Shown here: in pieces, positions 7,471 through 13,558 of the stretch
Position numbering within the stretch: the stretch's first letter is position 1
Layout: the number at the start of each line of letters is the position of its first letter
From: Deltaproteobacteria bacterium
Lineage (GTDB): Bacteria; Desulfobacterota; DSM-4660; Desulfatiglandales; HGW-15
Assembly: GCA_019308525.1 (NCBI GenBank)
Contig: JAFDIC010000071.1
Span: 1-14,783, forward strand
Direction: 5' to 3'
Length of the DNA stretch: 14,783 bases
Program-made: the position numbers and the translations under genes
Notes under the pieces: generated by a model
The model's input: the letters and a program-made list of their open reading frames with translations, nothing else
Told to the model about the DNA's origin: nothing
Database searches by the model: none

Positions 7471-8172
7471 ATGGTGCTGGGTGGTCTTCACAAGAACTCC
7501 TTCATCGACTTCCCGGGCAGGATCAGTTCCGTGCTCTTCCTAAGGGGATGCAATTTCCGCTGTCCCTACTGCCATAATCCCGAATTGGCCCGAGGAGCAG
7601 GAGGAGGGAACGGCAACAGGCTTGATGAAGAAGACGTATATTGCTTTCTGGCTCAACGGAGGGGCTTTCTGGACGGGGTGGTGGTTTCCGGCGGTGAACC
7701 TACGTTGCAGGCCGAGTTGCCAAGGCTGTGCACAAAGCTGAAGGAAATGGGCTATCCCGTGAAATTGGATACGAACGGGAGCAGGCCGGAAATCCTTAAG
7801 CTTCTCATCGATGAGGGCATGGTAGACTATGTTGCAATGGACTTAAAGACCATTCCTTCCCGATACAATCTCGTGGCCGACCCGGATTGGGATGCTTCAG
7901 ACATACTCCGGAGCACAGAGCTGATAATGAAGTCCGGGATTGCCTATGAATTCAGGACAACATGCGTGAGGCCGATAGTGAATGAGGACGACGTCCTTGG
8001 CATCGCCAGAATAGTCCAGGGCGCCCAGACATATGTCCTCCAAAGGTTCCATGGGGAAAAGGTGCTCAACCCCCAGTTCTTCAGGGGCGGGGGCCAGGGA
8101 TACGATGATGAGGGAATGTTCAGGTTGAAGTGCCTGGCGGAGCCCTGGGTCCAGAAGTGTATCATACGCTGA
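7471..8172 (+). CDS. nrdG: Anaerobic ribonucleotide reductase activating protein (radical SAM)
   Basis: A 233-residue radical-SAM enzyme. The [4Fe-4S] cluster motif CNFRCPYCHN is at residues 27-36 (Cys27, Cys31, Cys34; CxxxCxxC). The SAM-binding GGEP motif is at 74-77, and the strand/turn KLDTNGS at 98-104 is typical of the family. Using SAM and an electron donor, it abstracts hydrogen from the glycine of NrdD (here Gly671) to create the glycyl radical. At 233 residues it is longer than the short enterobacterial NrdG and resembles the longer activases (often named as pyruvate formate-lyase-activating-like) found in anaerobes. It starts 11 bp after nrdD, with GAGAGG overlapping the nrdD stop as its ribosome-binding site. 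The gene converges with the TerB-like gene; the 115-bp gap holds a GC palindrome at 8215-8226 but no clear T-tailed terminator. Confidence 0.93.
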   Translation: MVLGGLHKNSFIDFPGRISSVLFLRGCNFRCPYCHNPELARGAGGGNGNRLDEEDVYCFLAQRRGFLDGVVVSGGEPTLQAELPRLCTKLKEMGYPVKLDTNGSRPEILKLLIDEGMVDYVAMDLKTIPSRYNLVADPDWDASDILRSTELIMKSGIAYEFRTTCVRPIVNEDDVLGIARIVQGAQTYVLQRFHGEKVLNPQFFRGGGQGYDDEGMFRLKCLAEPWVQKCIIR

Positions 8173-8287
8173 GGATTATCCTGAGTACAATTGCCCCATG
8201 ATGGTCAGAATCCCCCGGGGCCCCGGCAGAATACTGAAAGGGAAGAAGAGGAAGATCGAGAGAGGTAGCAAGAAATTGATGCAAGAT

Positions 8288-8764
8288 CTACGCATTCCAA
8301 GGTTCTTTCTTGCCCTTGGCTTTCAGCTTGGCCTCGATAAGCTGTTTGTGGCTGAGACGAAGCAAGTTGGCCAGCTTGTGCATTAGGTAGTCTTCGTGTT
8401 TTTCCAGGTATTCATCTGCATATACCACCTGCCACATCGTTTCGATAATGCCTTTCTTTTCTTCCAGGGAAAGACTCTGGTTGATGGTGTTGGTGAATTG
8501 CCAGAGGTCTATGCTGTCGTCCAGTTGTTGTTCAGCCGCCTCCATGAGACCCTGGACTTCCCGGTCTGAAAGCTGGTAGACCTTTTTCATGGTATCGATG
8601 ATGTGCTCCCTCTCAGATTCAGAGAATTCACCGTCGATCCTTGCCATCTCCAGGAAAAGTGCGCAAGTTGCAAGCTGGAGTTCTTGCGTTCCCTGTAAAT
8701 TGTGCGCGGGCTTCTGTTGCTTGTCAGGACCCTTGTCAAACAGCTTCCTCAGGATATGGATCAT
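8288..8764 (-). CDS. TerB-like tellurite-resistance-family protein
   Basis: A 158-residue all-helical protein. After a 20-residue basic N-terminal tail, the core contains LATCALFLEMARIDGEFSES (31-50), whose acidic loop resembles the metal-binding helix-turn-helix of TerB, and a second similar unit TMWQVVYADEYLEKHEDYLM (109-128). Two such acidic loops in an alpha-helical fold are the hallmark of the TerB/DUF533 group. Most members in this context have no proven function, and tellurite resistance should not be assumed. It lies 19 bp downstream of gltX on the same strand, so it is probably co-transcribed with it. The C-terminus is lysine-rich. Family placement is from sequence pattern only. Confidence 0.8.
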   Translation of the reverse strand: MIHILRKLFDKGPDKQQKPAHNLQGTQELQLATCALFLEMARIDGEFSESEREHIIDTMKKVYQLSDREVQGLMEAAEQQLDDSIDLWQFTNTINQSLSLEEKKGIIETMWQVVYADEYLEKHEDYLMHKLANLLRLSHKQLIEAKLKAKGKKEPWNA

Positions 8765-8783
8765 TGCCTGCCGAATTCCTTCT

Positions 8784-10193
8784 CTATCTCTTTGATTTTA
8801 TGTGGGCGGTTGCCTTCTCAATCCGTTGAACAGTCTTCTCTTTCCCCAGGACTTCCATTACCTCGAATAGCCCGGGGCTGGCAGTTCTACCTGTCAGGGC
8901 GAGCCTCAGGGGTTGGGCTATCTTGCCCAGCTTGATACCCTCCTCCTCAAGAAAGGCCGAAAACAGGGTCTCAAGGGATTTTTGCCTGAAGTCTTCCGTT
9001 CTTCTCAACCGGGAAAGGATCCTTTCCAATAGCCCGACCGTATCGGGTTTCAAGAATTTCCTGTCTCCTTTTTCTTCATAGACTATGTCGTCCTGGAAAT
9101 AGAAGAGTATGCCCTGGGCCATCTCCCTGAGAGTACGACTGCGGGGCTTCATGGTTTCGACCGCCTTGCACAAGGTCTCATGGTCAACGCCCCTGATCCC
9201 CAGTTCCTCCAGGAATGGCGCCACCTCCCGCGCAAGGTATCCCGTATCCGACTCCCTGATGTACCTGGCATTGAGATCAAGGAGTTTTTCGGCATTGAAG
9301 ATGCCGGCAGACCTCCCCACGTTCTCCAGTGAGAATTTTTCTATGAGCTCTTCAATGGTGAACTTCTCCTGGTCGCCGTAGGACCACCCCAACCTCACCA
9401 GCGCGTTGATCAGGGCCTGTGGCAGATAACCCATTTCCCTGTAAGCCAGGACCGACATGGCGCCGTGTCGTTTGCTAAGTCTTGTCCGGTCCGGTCCGAG
9501 AATCATGGGCACGTGAGCGTAAACGGGAAGCGGTTCTCCCAGGGCCTGGTATATAAGTATCTGTCGGGGAGTGTTGTTCACATGGTCATCCCCCCTTATG
9601 ACATGGGTAACACCCATTGTTATGTCGTCGACTACGACCGCAAGGTGGTAAGTGGCGCTTCCGTCTGAACGCTTCAGAACAAGGTCATCCAGTTCCTGGT
9701 TGTCAAAGGAGATATGCCCTTTCACTACGTCAGTGAAAGATGTCTTTCCGGAAAGGGGGGCCTTCAACCTGACCACTGCTCCTGGAGCAGGTCCGAGGTT
9801 CAGTTGACGACAGGTGCCGTCGTACTTAGGTTTCAGTCCTTTGGCCTTGGCCAGTTCGCGCCTTCTGTCCAGCTCCTCCGGACTGCAATGACAATAGTAG
9901 GCCTTGCCCGTGGAGAGAAGCTTCTGGATATATTCCTCATAGATCTGATAACGCCGGGACTGAAAATAAGGGCCCTCGTCCCAGTCCAGGCCCAACCATT
10001 CCATCGATTCGATGATCGCCCTCGTGGCCTGCTCGGAGGACCTTTGCTTGTCTGTGTCCTCGATCCTGAGAATAAACTTTCCACGCTTCTGCCGGGCATA
10101 TAGCCAGTTGAAAAGGGCGGTCCTTGCTCCGCCTATGTGGAGGTAGCCGGTAGGGCTGGGGGGGAACCTTGTTACAACCATCTTCTTTTCCAT
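8784..10193 (-). CDS. gltX: Glutamyl-tRNA synthetase (class I, cytoplasmic)
   Basis: A 469-residue class I aminoacyl-tRNA synthetase that charges tRNA-Glu. PPSPTGYLHIGGARTAL (11-27) carries the HIGH-type signature (HIGG, 19-22), and RLSKRHGA (238-245) is the KMSKS-type loop. The zinc-binding insertion shows CHC (101-103) and, 24 residues on, Cys128 in DGTCRQ. The fourth ligand, His in E. coli, is Gln130 here. The C-terminal anticodon-binding helical domain starts near 320. Two starts are possible. The ATG at 10193 has no clear ribosome-binding site. The ATG four codons later (10181) gives MVVTRFPPSPTG, the usual family N-terminus, and has GGAAAAG just upstream, so it may be the true start. 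A weak promoter candidate lies at 10245-10273. The TerB-like gene follows 19 bp after the stop. Confidence 0.95.
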   Translation of the reverse strand: MEKKMVVTRFPPSPTGYLHIGGARTALFNWLYARQKRGKFILRIEDTDKQRSSEQATRAIIESMEWLGLDWDEGPYFQSRRYQIYEEYIQKLLSTGKAYYCHCSPEELDRRRELAKAKGLKPKYDGTCRQLNLGPAPGAVVRLKAPLSGKTSFTDVVKGHISFDNQELDDLVLKRSDGSATYHLAVVVDDITMGVTHVIRGDDHVNNTPRQILIYQALGEPLPVYAHVPMILGPDRTRLSKRHGAMSVLAYREMGYLPQALINALVRLGWSYGDQEKFTIEELIEKFSLENVGRSAGIFNAEKLLDLNARYIRESDTGYLAREVAPFLEELGIRGVDHETLCKAVETMKPRSRTLREMAQGILFYFQDDIVYEEKGDRKFLKPDTVGLLERILSRLRRTEDFRQKSLETLFSAFLEEEGIKLGKIAQPLRLALTGRTASPGLFEVMEVLGKEKTVQRIEKATAHIKSKR

Positions 10194-10244
10194 GACAAAC
10201 CAGGTCGCGTAGTGGGATATTGGTCGTGAAAACCAACTGGAGGA

Positions 10245-10273
10245 AGTTTAGCACGGGCACAGGTATGAAACAA
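10245..10273 (-). promoter_or_regulatory. Possible gltX promoter
   Basis: Read on the minus strand, TTGTTT (10273-10268), a 17-bp spacer and TAAACT (10250-10245, four of six matches to the -10 consensus). Transcription would begin about 45 bases upstream of the gltX start. The hexamers are weak and this is the best candidate seen rather than a firm call. Confidence 0.3.
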
Positions 10274-10463
10274 CCCTGAAATGGTCGCCGGGGATGAGAG
10301 GAGCCAGGATGGATGAATCGAAAAGGCAGGCGGGGTGCCTGGCCGGGCAGTGGAGGCAAACCAGGGAGATGAGCGGGGAATTAATTACTTGAAACAGAAA
10401 CGGATTTCCTGGAATATAGAAATGCGTTGGGGGGTGAAAACGGGAAACTCGGGAGGGGGGTCG

Positions 10464-10775
10464 ATGAAAATCAAGGTCGAAAGCGAAAAGATCATAAAGG
10501 CGGTCAAGAAACTGGACGGCATAGAGGTTGTCTTGGAAACTCCTGAGGATGCGAAAGAGGCCTTCGAAATGATCTTGAGAAAGGCTGATATTTTCCAGGG
10601 CGATGACTATGCCAGCCCAAAGGATGTAAAGGTCACCTCCATCCAGGAATACAGGACCTCTGCGGTGAATTACCAGACCAGTTTTCTGATGGAATTTCTG
10701 TTCGAGGAAGACGTACCGGTTGATAAGAAGATCAATTTCATCAAGAGCCTTCAACGGTTTCTTGAAAGGGCCTGA
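10464..10775 (+). CDS. Hypothetical protein, 103 residues
   Basis: The open frame extends further upstream, but the ATG at 10464 is chosen because it follows the strong ribosome-binding site GGGAGGGGGG (10451-10460) at good spacing. The 43 upstream codons are Gly/Arg-rich and look non-coding. The protein is soluble and charged (many Lys/Glu/Asp), with no signal peptide, membrane segment or cysteine. Predicted order by eye: a strand, a helix (about 8-17), a strand IEVVLET, a helix with EDAKEAFEMILRKAD (28-42), a polar middle, a strand FLMEFLFEE and a final amphipathic helix KINFIKSLQRFLERA (89-103). I do not recognise the family. It is divergent from gltX across a 270-bp gap and followed 93 bp later by another small hypothetical gene. 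Confidence 0.65.
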   Translation: MKIKVESEKIIKAVKKLDGIEVVLETPEDAKEAFEMILRKADIFQGDDYASPKDVKVTSIQEYRTSAVNYQTSFLMEFLFEEDVPVDKKINFIKSLQRFLERA

Positions 10776-10783
10776 GCCTTCAG

Positions 10784-10804
10784 ATTCTCTCCCCCCGGGA
10801 GAAT
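10784..10804 (+). terminator. Weak stem-loop after the 103-residue gene
   Basis: ATTCTC (10784-10789) pairs with GAGAAT (10799-10804), with a C-rich loop that can add two more C-G pairs. Only three T overlap its 3' side (10804-10806), so termination would be weak. It lies 9 bp after the stop codon. Confidence 0.3.
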
Positions 10805-10868
10805 TTGAGGATTCACCCTGGGAAGAAGTGAAACCAAACAAATTCCCGGAGCTTGCACGCCGATCCCC

Positions 10869-11135
10869 ATGGGCGAATTGACCGAAGAGAAGACCTTTCC
10901 AAAGGAAGTGGCTGTTGTTGCCTATTCGGGCTACAGGGCAAATGAAAGGCCCCTCTATTTCATTCTGGATGATCGTAAGATCAAAGTGGAGGGCATCGCG
11001 GACCGCTGGTATGGAGAGGATCACGATTATTTCAAGGTGGTTGGTGACGACGGAAAGATATATATTCTACGCTGGGATCGCGCATTCGACCTATGGCATC
11101 TGACAAAGGTCATGGAAAGGCTGGGTCGCCATTGA
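10869..11135 (+). CDS. Hypothetical protein, 88 residues, with DRWYGEDHDYFKV motif
   Basis: A small soluble protein of mainly beta strands. KEVAVVAYSGYRANERPLYF (12-31) leads into FILDDRKIKVEGIADRW (31-47). The most distinctive stretch is DRWYGEDHDYFKV (45-57), and IYILRWDRAFDLWHLTKV (64-81) ends the domain. The alternation of hydrophobic strands with Asp-Gly turns (GDDGKIY) suggests a compact beta-barrel or SH3-like fold. I recall similar short proteins in anaerobic deltaproteobacteria, without a known function, but cannot verify this. The ATG has no convincing ribosome-binding site (GGAG is 17 bases upstream); the only nearby in-frame alternative, GTG at 10908, would remove the first strand, so the ATG is kept. 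It may be co-transcribed with the 103-residue gene, although a weak stem-loop lies between them. Confidence 0.6.
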   Translation: MGELTEEKTFPKEVAVVAYSGYRANERPLYFILDDRKIKVEGIADRWYGEDHDYFKVVGDDGKIYILRWDRAFDLWHLTKVMERLGRH

Positions 11136-11236
11136 CCGGGGCCGGGGATGGCAAACCATATCAAAGTGGCTCACCAGGTGTTTTTCGAAACCTCGCAACT
11201 CAAAATCGCCCGACCCGCAATCGAGTTGGGGACCCA

Positions 11237-12106
11237 TTATTCTCCTGTGTAGACCCATTGGTAATTTATGGGCCTTAACGTGAGCACAGAGGCTTTGGGG
11301 TGGAGGAACTCATCCCTGAGGCGCAGCCAACTGTAAGCAGGCTTGAGCTTTCGCAGTTTCCCGTCTTCAGGGGGCTTGGAATGGGGGGTGTGGTCGTACA
11401 CGGCCTCGGAAATCCCCACATAATACCCGTTTGCGGGATAGAGATAGGAACTCTTGAACACCTCTGGATCCATTCCTTCTCGCTGGGCCAGGGCACTGAT
11501 CTGGCTGTTTGTGAGTTGAATGAGAAAAAACTTTGATACACTCCGTTCCGAATACTTTATCATTGACCTTGATTCCGAGCTGGATACAAATATGGTGGAG
11601 ATGAAGTCTTGCTTCCTCAGCAATTGTGCTGCAATAAGGCCTGCCGTTCGTCTCCCCCCGACGCTGTGGTGGCAACCGTAATATTCAAAAAGCTTGTTTT
11701 GCAGGATCCTTGCAACCTTGTCCCCCTTTTCATAGAGATTATTCTGTATGTATCTGAGCCATATGGCCAGGTCCTCCGCGGCATCGGCAATGGGCCAATC
11801 TATCTTTACATGAAAATGGGTCAAGGCGTACCGGTTTTTCTTCTTTGAGGTAGGATCCTGTTGGATCAAGAGGGCATAATCTATGTCCAGGAGATTTTCA
11901 ACAAGATCCATAAAGGCGGGTTTGTCAAAATACCTGAGATTTTGGTTAAACCTCTTGTAGAGGGAAAGGTTGGGAAGGTATTCCACATTTTTCTTTACCA
12001 ATTTGTTTTCAGGAAAAAAGCGAATGTAGTTCTTCAGCTCCGGGCTGATGATCCCTTCACAGAAGATGACTATGAAGGTATTGAACAATTCCGATTCCTT
12101 TTCCAT
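11237..12106 (-). CDS. Orphan hypothetical protein, 289 residues, lower-GC gene
   Basis: A long open frame on the minus strand with normal amino-acid composition and no recognisable family. There is no signal peptide or membrane helix in this frame. It is rich in aromatic and basic residues. Features visible: a helical N-terminal part (about 20-82), THFHVKIDWPIADAAEDLAIWLRY (96-119), HHSVGGRRTAGLIAAQLL (146-163) with a Gly-Gly-Arg-Arg turn, a serine-rich stretch VSSSESRSMIKYSE (174-187), and PANGYYVGISEAVYDHTPHS (224-243). The ATG at 12106 has a poor ribosome-binding site. A TTG six codons on has AAGGA seven bases ahead and could be the start. A short ORF in another frame ends inside this gene and may be its displaced N-terminus. 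Counted by eye, sample lines are about 38-45% GC against about 62% in gltX, which hints at a different origin. It has no operon partner. Confidence 0.6.
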   Translation of the reverse strand: MEKESELFNTFIVIFCEGIISPELKNYIRFFPENKLVKKNVEYLPNLSLYKRFNQNLRYFDKPAFMDLVENLLDIDYALLIQQDPTSKKKNRYALTHFHVKIDWPIADAAEDLAIWLRYIQNNLYEKGDKVARILQNKLFEYYGCHHSVGGRRTAGLIAAQLLRKQDFISTIFVSSSESRSMIKYSERSVSKFFLIQLTNSQISALAQREGMDPEVFKSSYLYPANGYYVGISEAVYDHTPHSKPPEDGKLRKLKPAYSWLRLRDEFLHPKASVLTLRPINYQWVYTGE

Positions 12107-12257
12107 CTTTTTGGGCGTCCCTCAGGATTTCGTAGAGGGATCGTCTCAGTTTCTCATAGTAGTTCAGCCTTTCCCTGTAAGTCCACATGACAATACCTAC
12201 AATCCAGATAAGGTGACGTGTTCGCGGAATAATTGAGGCGCAAGACAAACACGACAA
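12057..12257 (-). CDS. Short upstream ORF, possible displaced N-terminus of the 289-residue protein
   Basis: A 66-codon frame (TTG start at 12257; an in-frame ATG at 12188 would give 43 residues) overlaps the first 50 bases of the orphan gene. It encodes a hydrophobic segment HLIWIVGIVMW followed by a basic amphipathic helix RRSLYEILRDAQKD. This reads like a membrane anchor plus linker. Removing one G in the AAAAGGAA tract near 12096-12103 would join it to the orphan frame as DAQKDGK-ESELFNTF, one continuous protein. It could be a genuine short gene, a frameshift in the genome, a sequencing or assembly error, or chance. Confidence 0.3.
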   Translation of the reverse strand: MSCLSCASIIPRTRHLIWIVGIVMWTYRERLNYYEKLRRSLYEILRDAQKDGKGIGIVQYLHSHLL

Positions 12258-12741
12258 AGAGACCGATCCACGCAGAAAGACCGGTTAGAGGGTGAATACA
12301 GTTTTTCTAAATATATCAATAAATTGCCAGGGATGTCAATGAAAAACATCAGTGGTCTCCATTATTTCGCCCGGTGGGAGGGCAGGGAACTCCCCCTGGG
12401 ACCAGGATTCTGCAAGAGGGTGTCCAGCAAGCCTCTCCAATCTGGCTGCCTCCGGGAGATAGAGGGAGCCTCCTGTGATGGCCTGCTCGAATCGCTGAGA
12501 ATTGATTGGCCGAGGCAGCAAATCAACCCCGATTCACCGCCGACTCTTGGCCTGCCTACCAAGACCAGATGCTTCGGGGGTGACCCCGTTCGCTGTCGGG
12601 CATCACATGCATGGCTTGCGAAATCCAGGGAAGGCGTGCATTCAGATGGGCCGCAGCGGAGGGGGATGAGCGTAACCCAGCGCTTGGGCTATGCTCAGGG
12701 TCTTGAGATTGTCGAAAGGCAGAGAGGATCAATTAATTTAC
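12258..12741. other. 484-bp intergenic stretch, no convincing gene
   Basis: Both strands have open frames here (for example a 145-codon frame on the plus strand and 61- to 66-codon frames on the minus strand), but none has a ribosome-binding site or a protein-like composition that persuades me. The left 70 bp (about 12296-12325) are AT-rich. The rest is GC-rich with many short inverted repeats; the best are listed separately as a candidate structured RNA. Confidence 0.6.
12502..12697 (+). ncRNA. Candidate structured RNA (series of hairpins, one with GNRA-type loop)
   Basis: Four stems follow one another. TTGATT/AATCAA is at 12502-12526. TCTTGG/CCAAGA with an 8-nt loop is at 12545-12564. CGGGG-GTGA-CCCCG at 12575-12588 has a GUGA tetraloop (GNRA type) as RNA on the plus strand, and is enclosed by GATGC/GCATC (12568-12572 with 12600-12604). 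The strongest stem, 12667-12697, has 8 bp (TGAGCGTA/TATGCTCA, one G-U pair), a 1x1 A/C mismatch, 4 bp (CCCA/TGGG) and a 5-nt loop. The GNRA loop and G-U pair favour the plus strand. No known RNA family is recognised (not tmRNA, RNase P or SRP RNA by their conserved cores), and no clear promoter precedes it. A decayed gene or repeat is an alternative. Confidence 0.3.
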
Positions 12742-12769
12742 TTGACAAACGGGAAAGGTAATATATAGT
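12742..12769 (+). promoter_or_regulatory. Strong sigma70-type promoter for the yceD-rpmF-plsX operon
   Basis: A perfect TTGACA (12742-12747), a 16-bp spacer and TATAGT (12764-12769, five of six consensus bases). The AT-rich run AATTAATTTA just upstream (12731-12740) could act as an UP element. Transcription would begin near 12776, which fits a highly expressed ribosomal-protein operon. Confidence 0.75.
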
Positions 12770-12829
12770 AATTTCTTTGTCTTATAGGAGATAGAAACCA
12801 TTATTGCCGGTACTTTGAGTCTGAGAGAA

Positions 12830-13357
12830 ATGATTATTGACCTCAAGGACATCTCGGAGAGCCCTCAAGTCTTTGAGTTCCGACTGGAGGAAGACTGGTG
12901 GGTTCCTGACGGGCCCAGTGATCAGATCCGCGGGCTTAGTCGGCCCCTGGAGGTCAGCTTGAGCATATACAGGGCTGGGGGGAGATTTGTGCTCGAGGGA
13001 AGCCTCTCAGAGGGCGTCCTTGCAAGGTGTGACAGATGTCTGGAGCGGTATTCCCTGGACACAAGGTCCAGTTTCAAGGTATTCCTCGAGAGACCCCCAG
13101 CGGGTGCCGAGGGTGAAGAAATCGAACTGAAAGAAGAGGACATGGAGGTCGATTTCATCAGAGGTGAGGAGTTGGACCTGGACGAAATCATCCGCGAGCA
13201 GATTTATCTGTCACTTCCCATGAAAAGCCTTTGCAGCGAGGACTGCCGGGGCCTGTGTCCAGGGTGCGGTTGCAATCTGAATGTGGAAAGGTGCAGGTGT
13301 AGGGTACGTCAGGGCCACCCTGCCTTTCAAAAGTTGAAAGAACTGAATATCTATTAG
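12830..13357 (+). CDS. yceD: DUF177 (YceD) family protein, ribosome-assembly associated
   Basis: A 175-residue acidic protein of the DUF177/YceD family, almost always encoded just before rpmF. Members are thought to act in large-subunit rRNA processing or accumulation. The motif CDRC (Cys67, Cys70) in [12 protein letters not shown], and the C-terminal cysteine cluster [17 protein letters not shown] (135-151), are the family's signatures and probably bind a metal. Two more cysteines (155 and 157) are extra. The start is uncertain. The ATG at 12830 gives MIIDLKDI, the usual family N-terminus, but has only GAGAGA close by. The clear ribosome-binding site AGGAG (12786-12790) lies 9 bases before an in-frame ATT at 12800, and an in-frame TTG exists at 12815. 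It heads an operon with rpmF, 17 bp downstream. Confidence 0.88.
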   Translation: MIIDLKDISESPQVFEFRLEEDWWVPDGPSDQIRGLSRPLEVSLSIYRAGGRFVLEGSLSEGVLARCDRCLERYSLDTRSSFKVFLERPPAGAEGEEIELKEEDMEVDFIRGEELDLDEIIREQIYLSLPMKSLCSEDCRGLCPGCGCNLNVERCRCRVRQGHPAFQKLKELNIY

Positions 13358-13374
13358 GAGATAGAGTTGAGATA

Positions 13375-13557
13375 ATGGCTGTACCAAAAAAGAAGAAATC
13401 GAGATCCAAGAGAGACATGCGACGATCTCATCATCACGTCAAGATGCCCAATTTGTCCCTTTGTCCGCAATGCCATGAACCCGTTTTGCCCCATCATGTC
13501 TGCCCGCAGTGTGGGACTTACAGGGGAAAGACTCTTATCAAGACAGAAGAGAGTTAA
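13375..13557 (+). CDS. rpmF: 50S ribosomal protein L32
   Basis: A 60-residue, strongly basic protein beginning [20 protein letters not shown], the standard L32 N-terminus (the initiator Met is normally removed). CPQC at 30-33 and CPQC at 43-46 form the four-cysteine zinc site of the C+ type of L32, so this organism's L32 depends on zinc. It lies in the large ribosomal subunit near the peptidyl transferase exit region. AGGAG overlaps the yceD stop region 13 bases upstream. Its stop is separated from the plsX ATG by a single base, so expression is closely coupled with phospholipid synthesis, as in many bacteria. Confidence 0.95.
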   Translation: MAVPKKKKSRSKRDMRRSHHHVKMPNLSLCPQCHEPVLPHHVCPQCGTYRGKTLIKTEES

Positions 13558-13558
13558 C

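Noticed and set aside
8215..8226. 12-bp palindrome CCGGGGCCCCGG between the convergent genes nrdG and terB-like
   Set aside because: No loop and no T-run on either side, so a terminator is not supported.
8198..8386. A 62-codon plus-strand frame after nrdG
   Set aside because: It overlaps the 3' end of the TerB-like gene on the other strand, has an implausible Arg/Lys-rich start in GC-palindromic DNA and no ribosome-binding site.
10335..10463. 43-codon N-terminal extension of the 103-residue protein
   Set aside because: It lacks a ribosome-binding site and looks non-coding, whereas the ATG at 10464 follows GGGAGGGGGG.
11196..11228. CAACTC/GAGTTG inverted repeat between convergent genes as a bidirectional terminator
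   Set aside because: Only 6 bp with a 21-nt loop and no T-run on either strand.
12187..12201. A CxxCH heme-binding-like motif (CRYCH) in a minus-strand frame preceded by a hydrophobic stretch
   Set aside because: The frame has no ATG, stops a few codons later, and overlaps another frame that reads better; a chance motif is likely.
12336..12521. A 61-codon minus-strand frame with fairly protein-like sequence
   Set aside because: It has a TTG start without a ribosome-binding site and no recognisable similarity; kept only as a reason to BLAST the region.
12324..12761. A 145-codon plus-strand frame
   Set aside because: Composition looks random (Cys/Arg/Gly/Pro-rich), there is no ribosome-binding site, and it runs through the hairpins and into the promoter of the next operon.
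13475..13558. 28-codon N-terminal extension of PlsX
   Set aside because: It lies entirely inside rpmF in another frame; the conserved PlsX N-terminus begins at the ATG at 13559.
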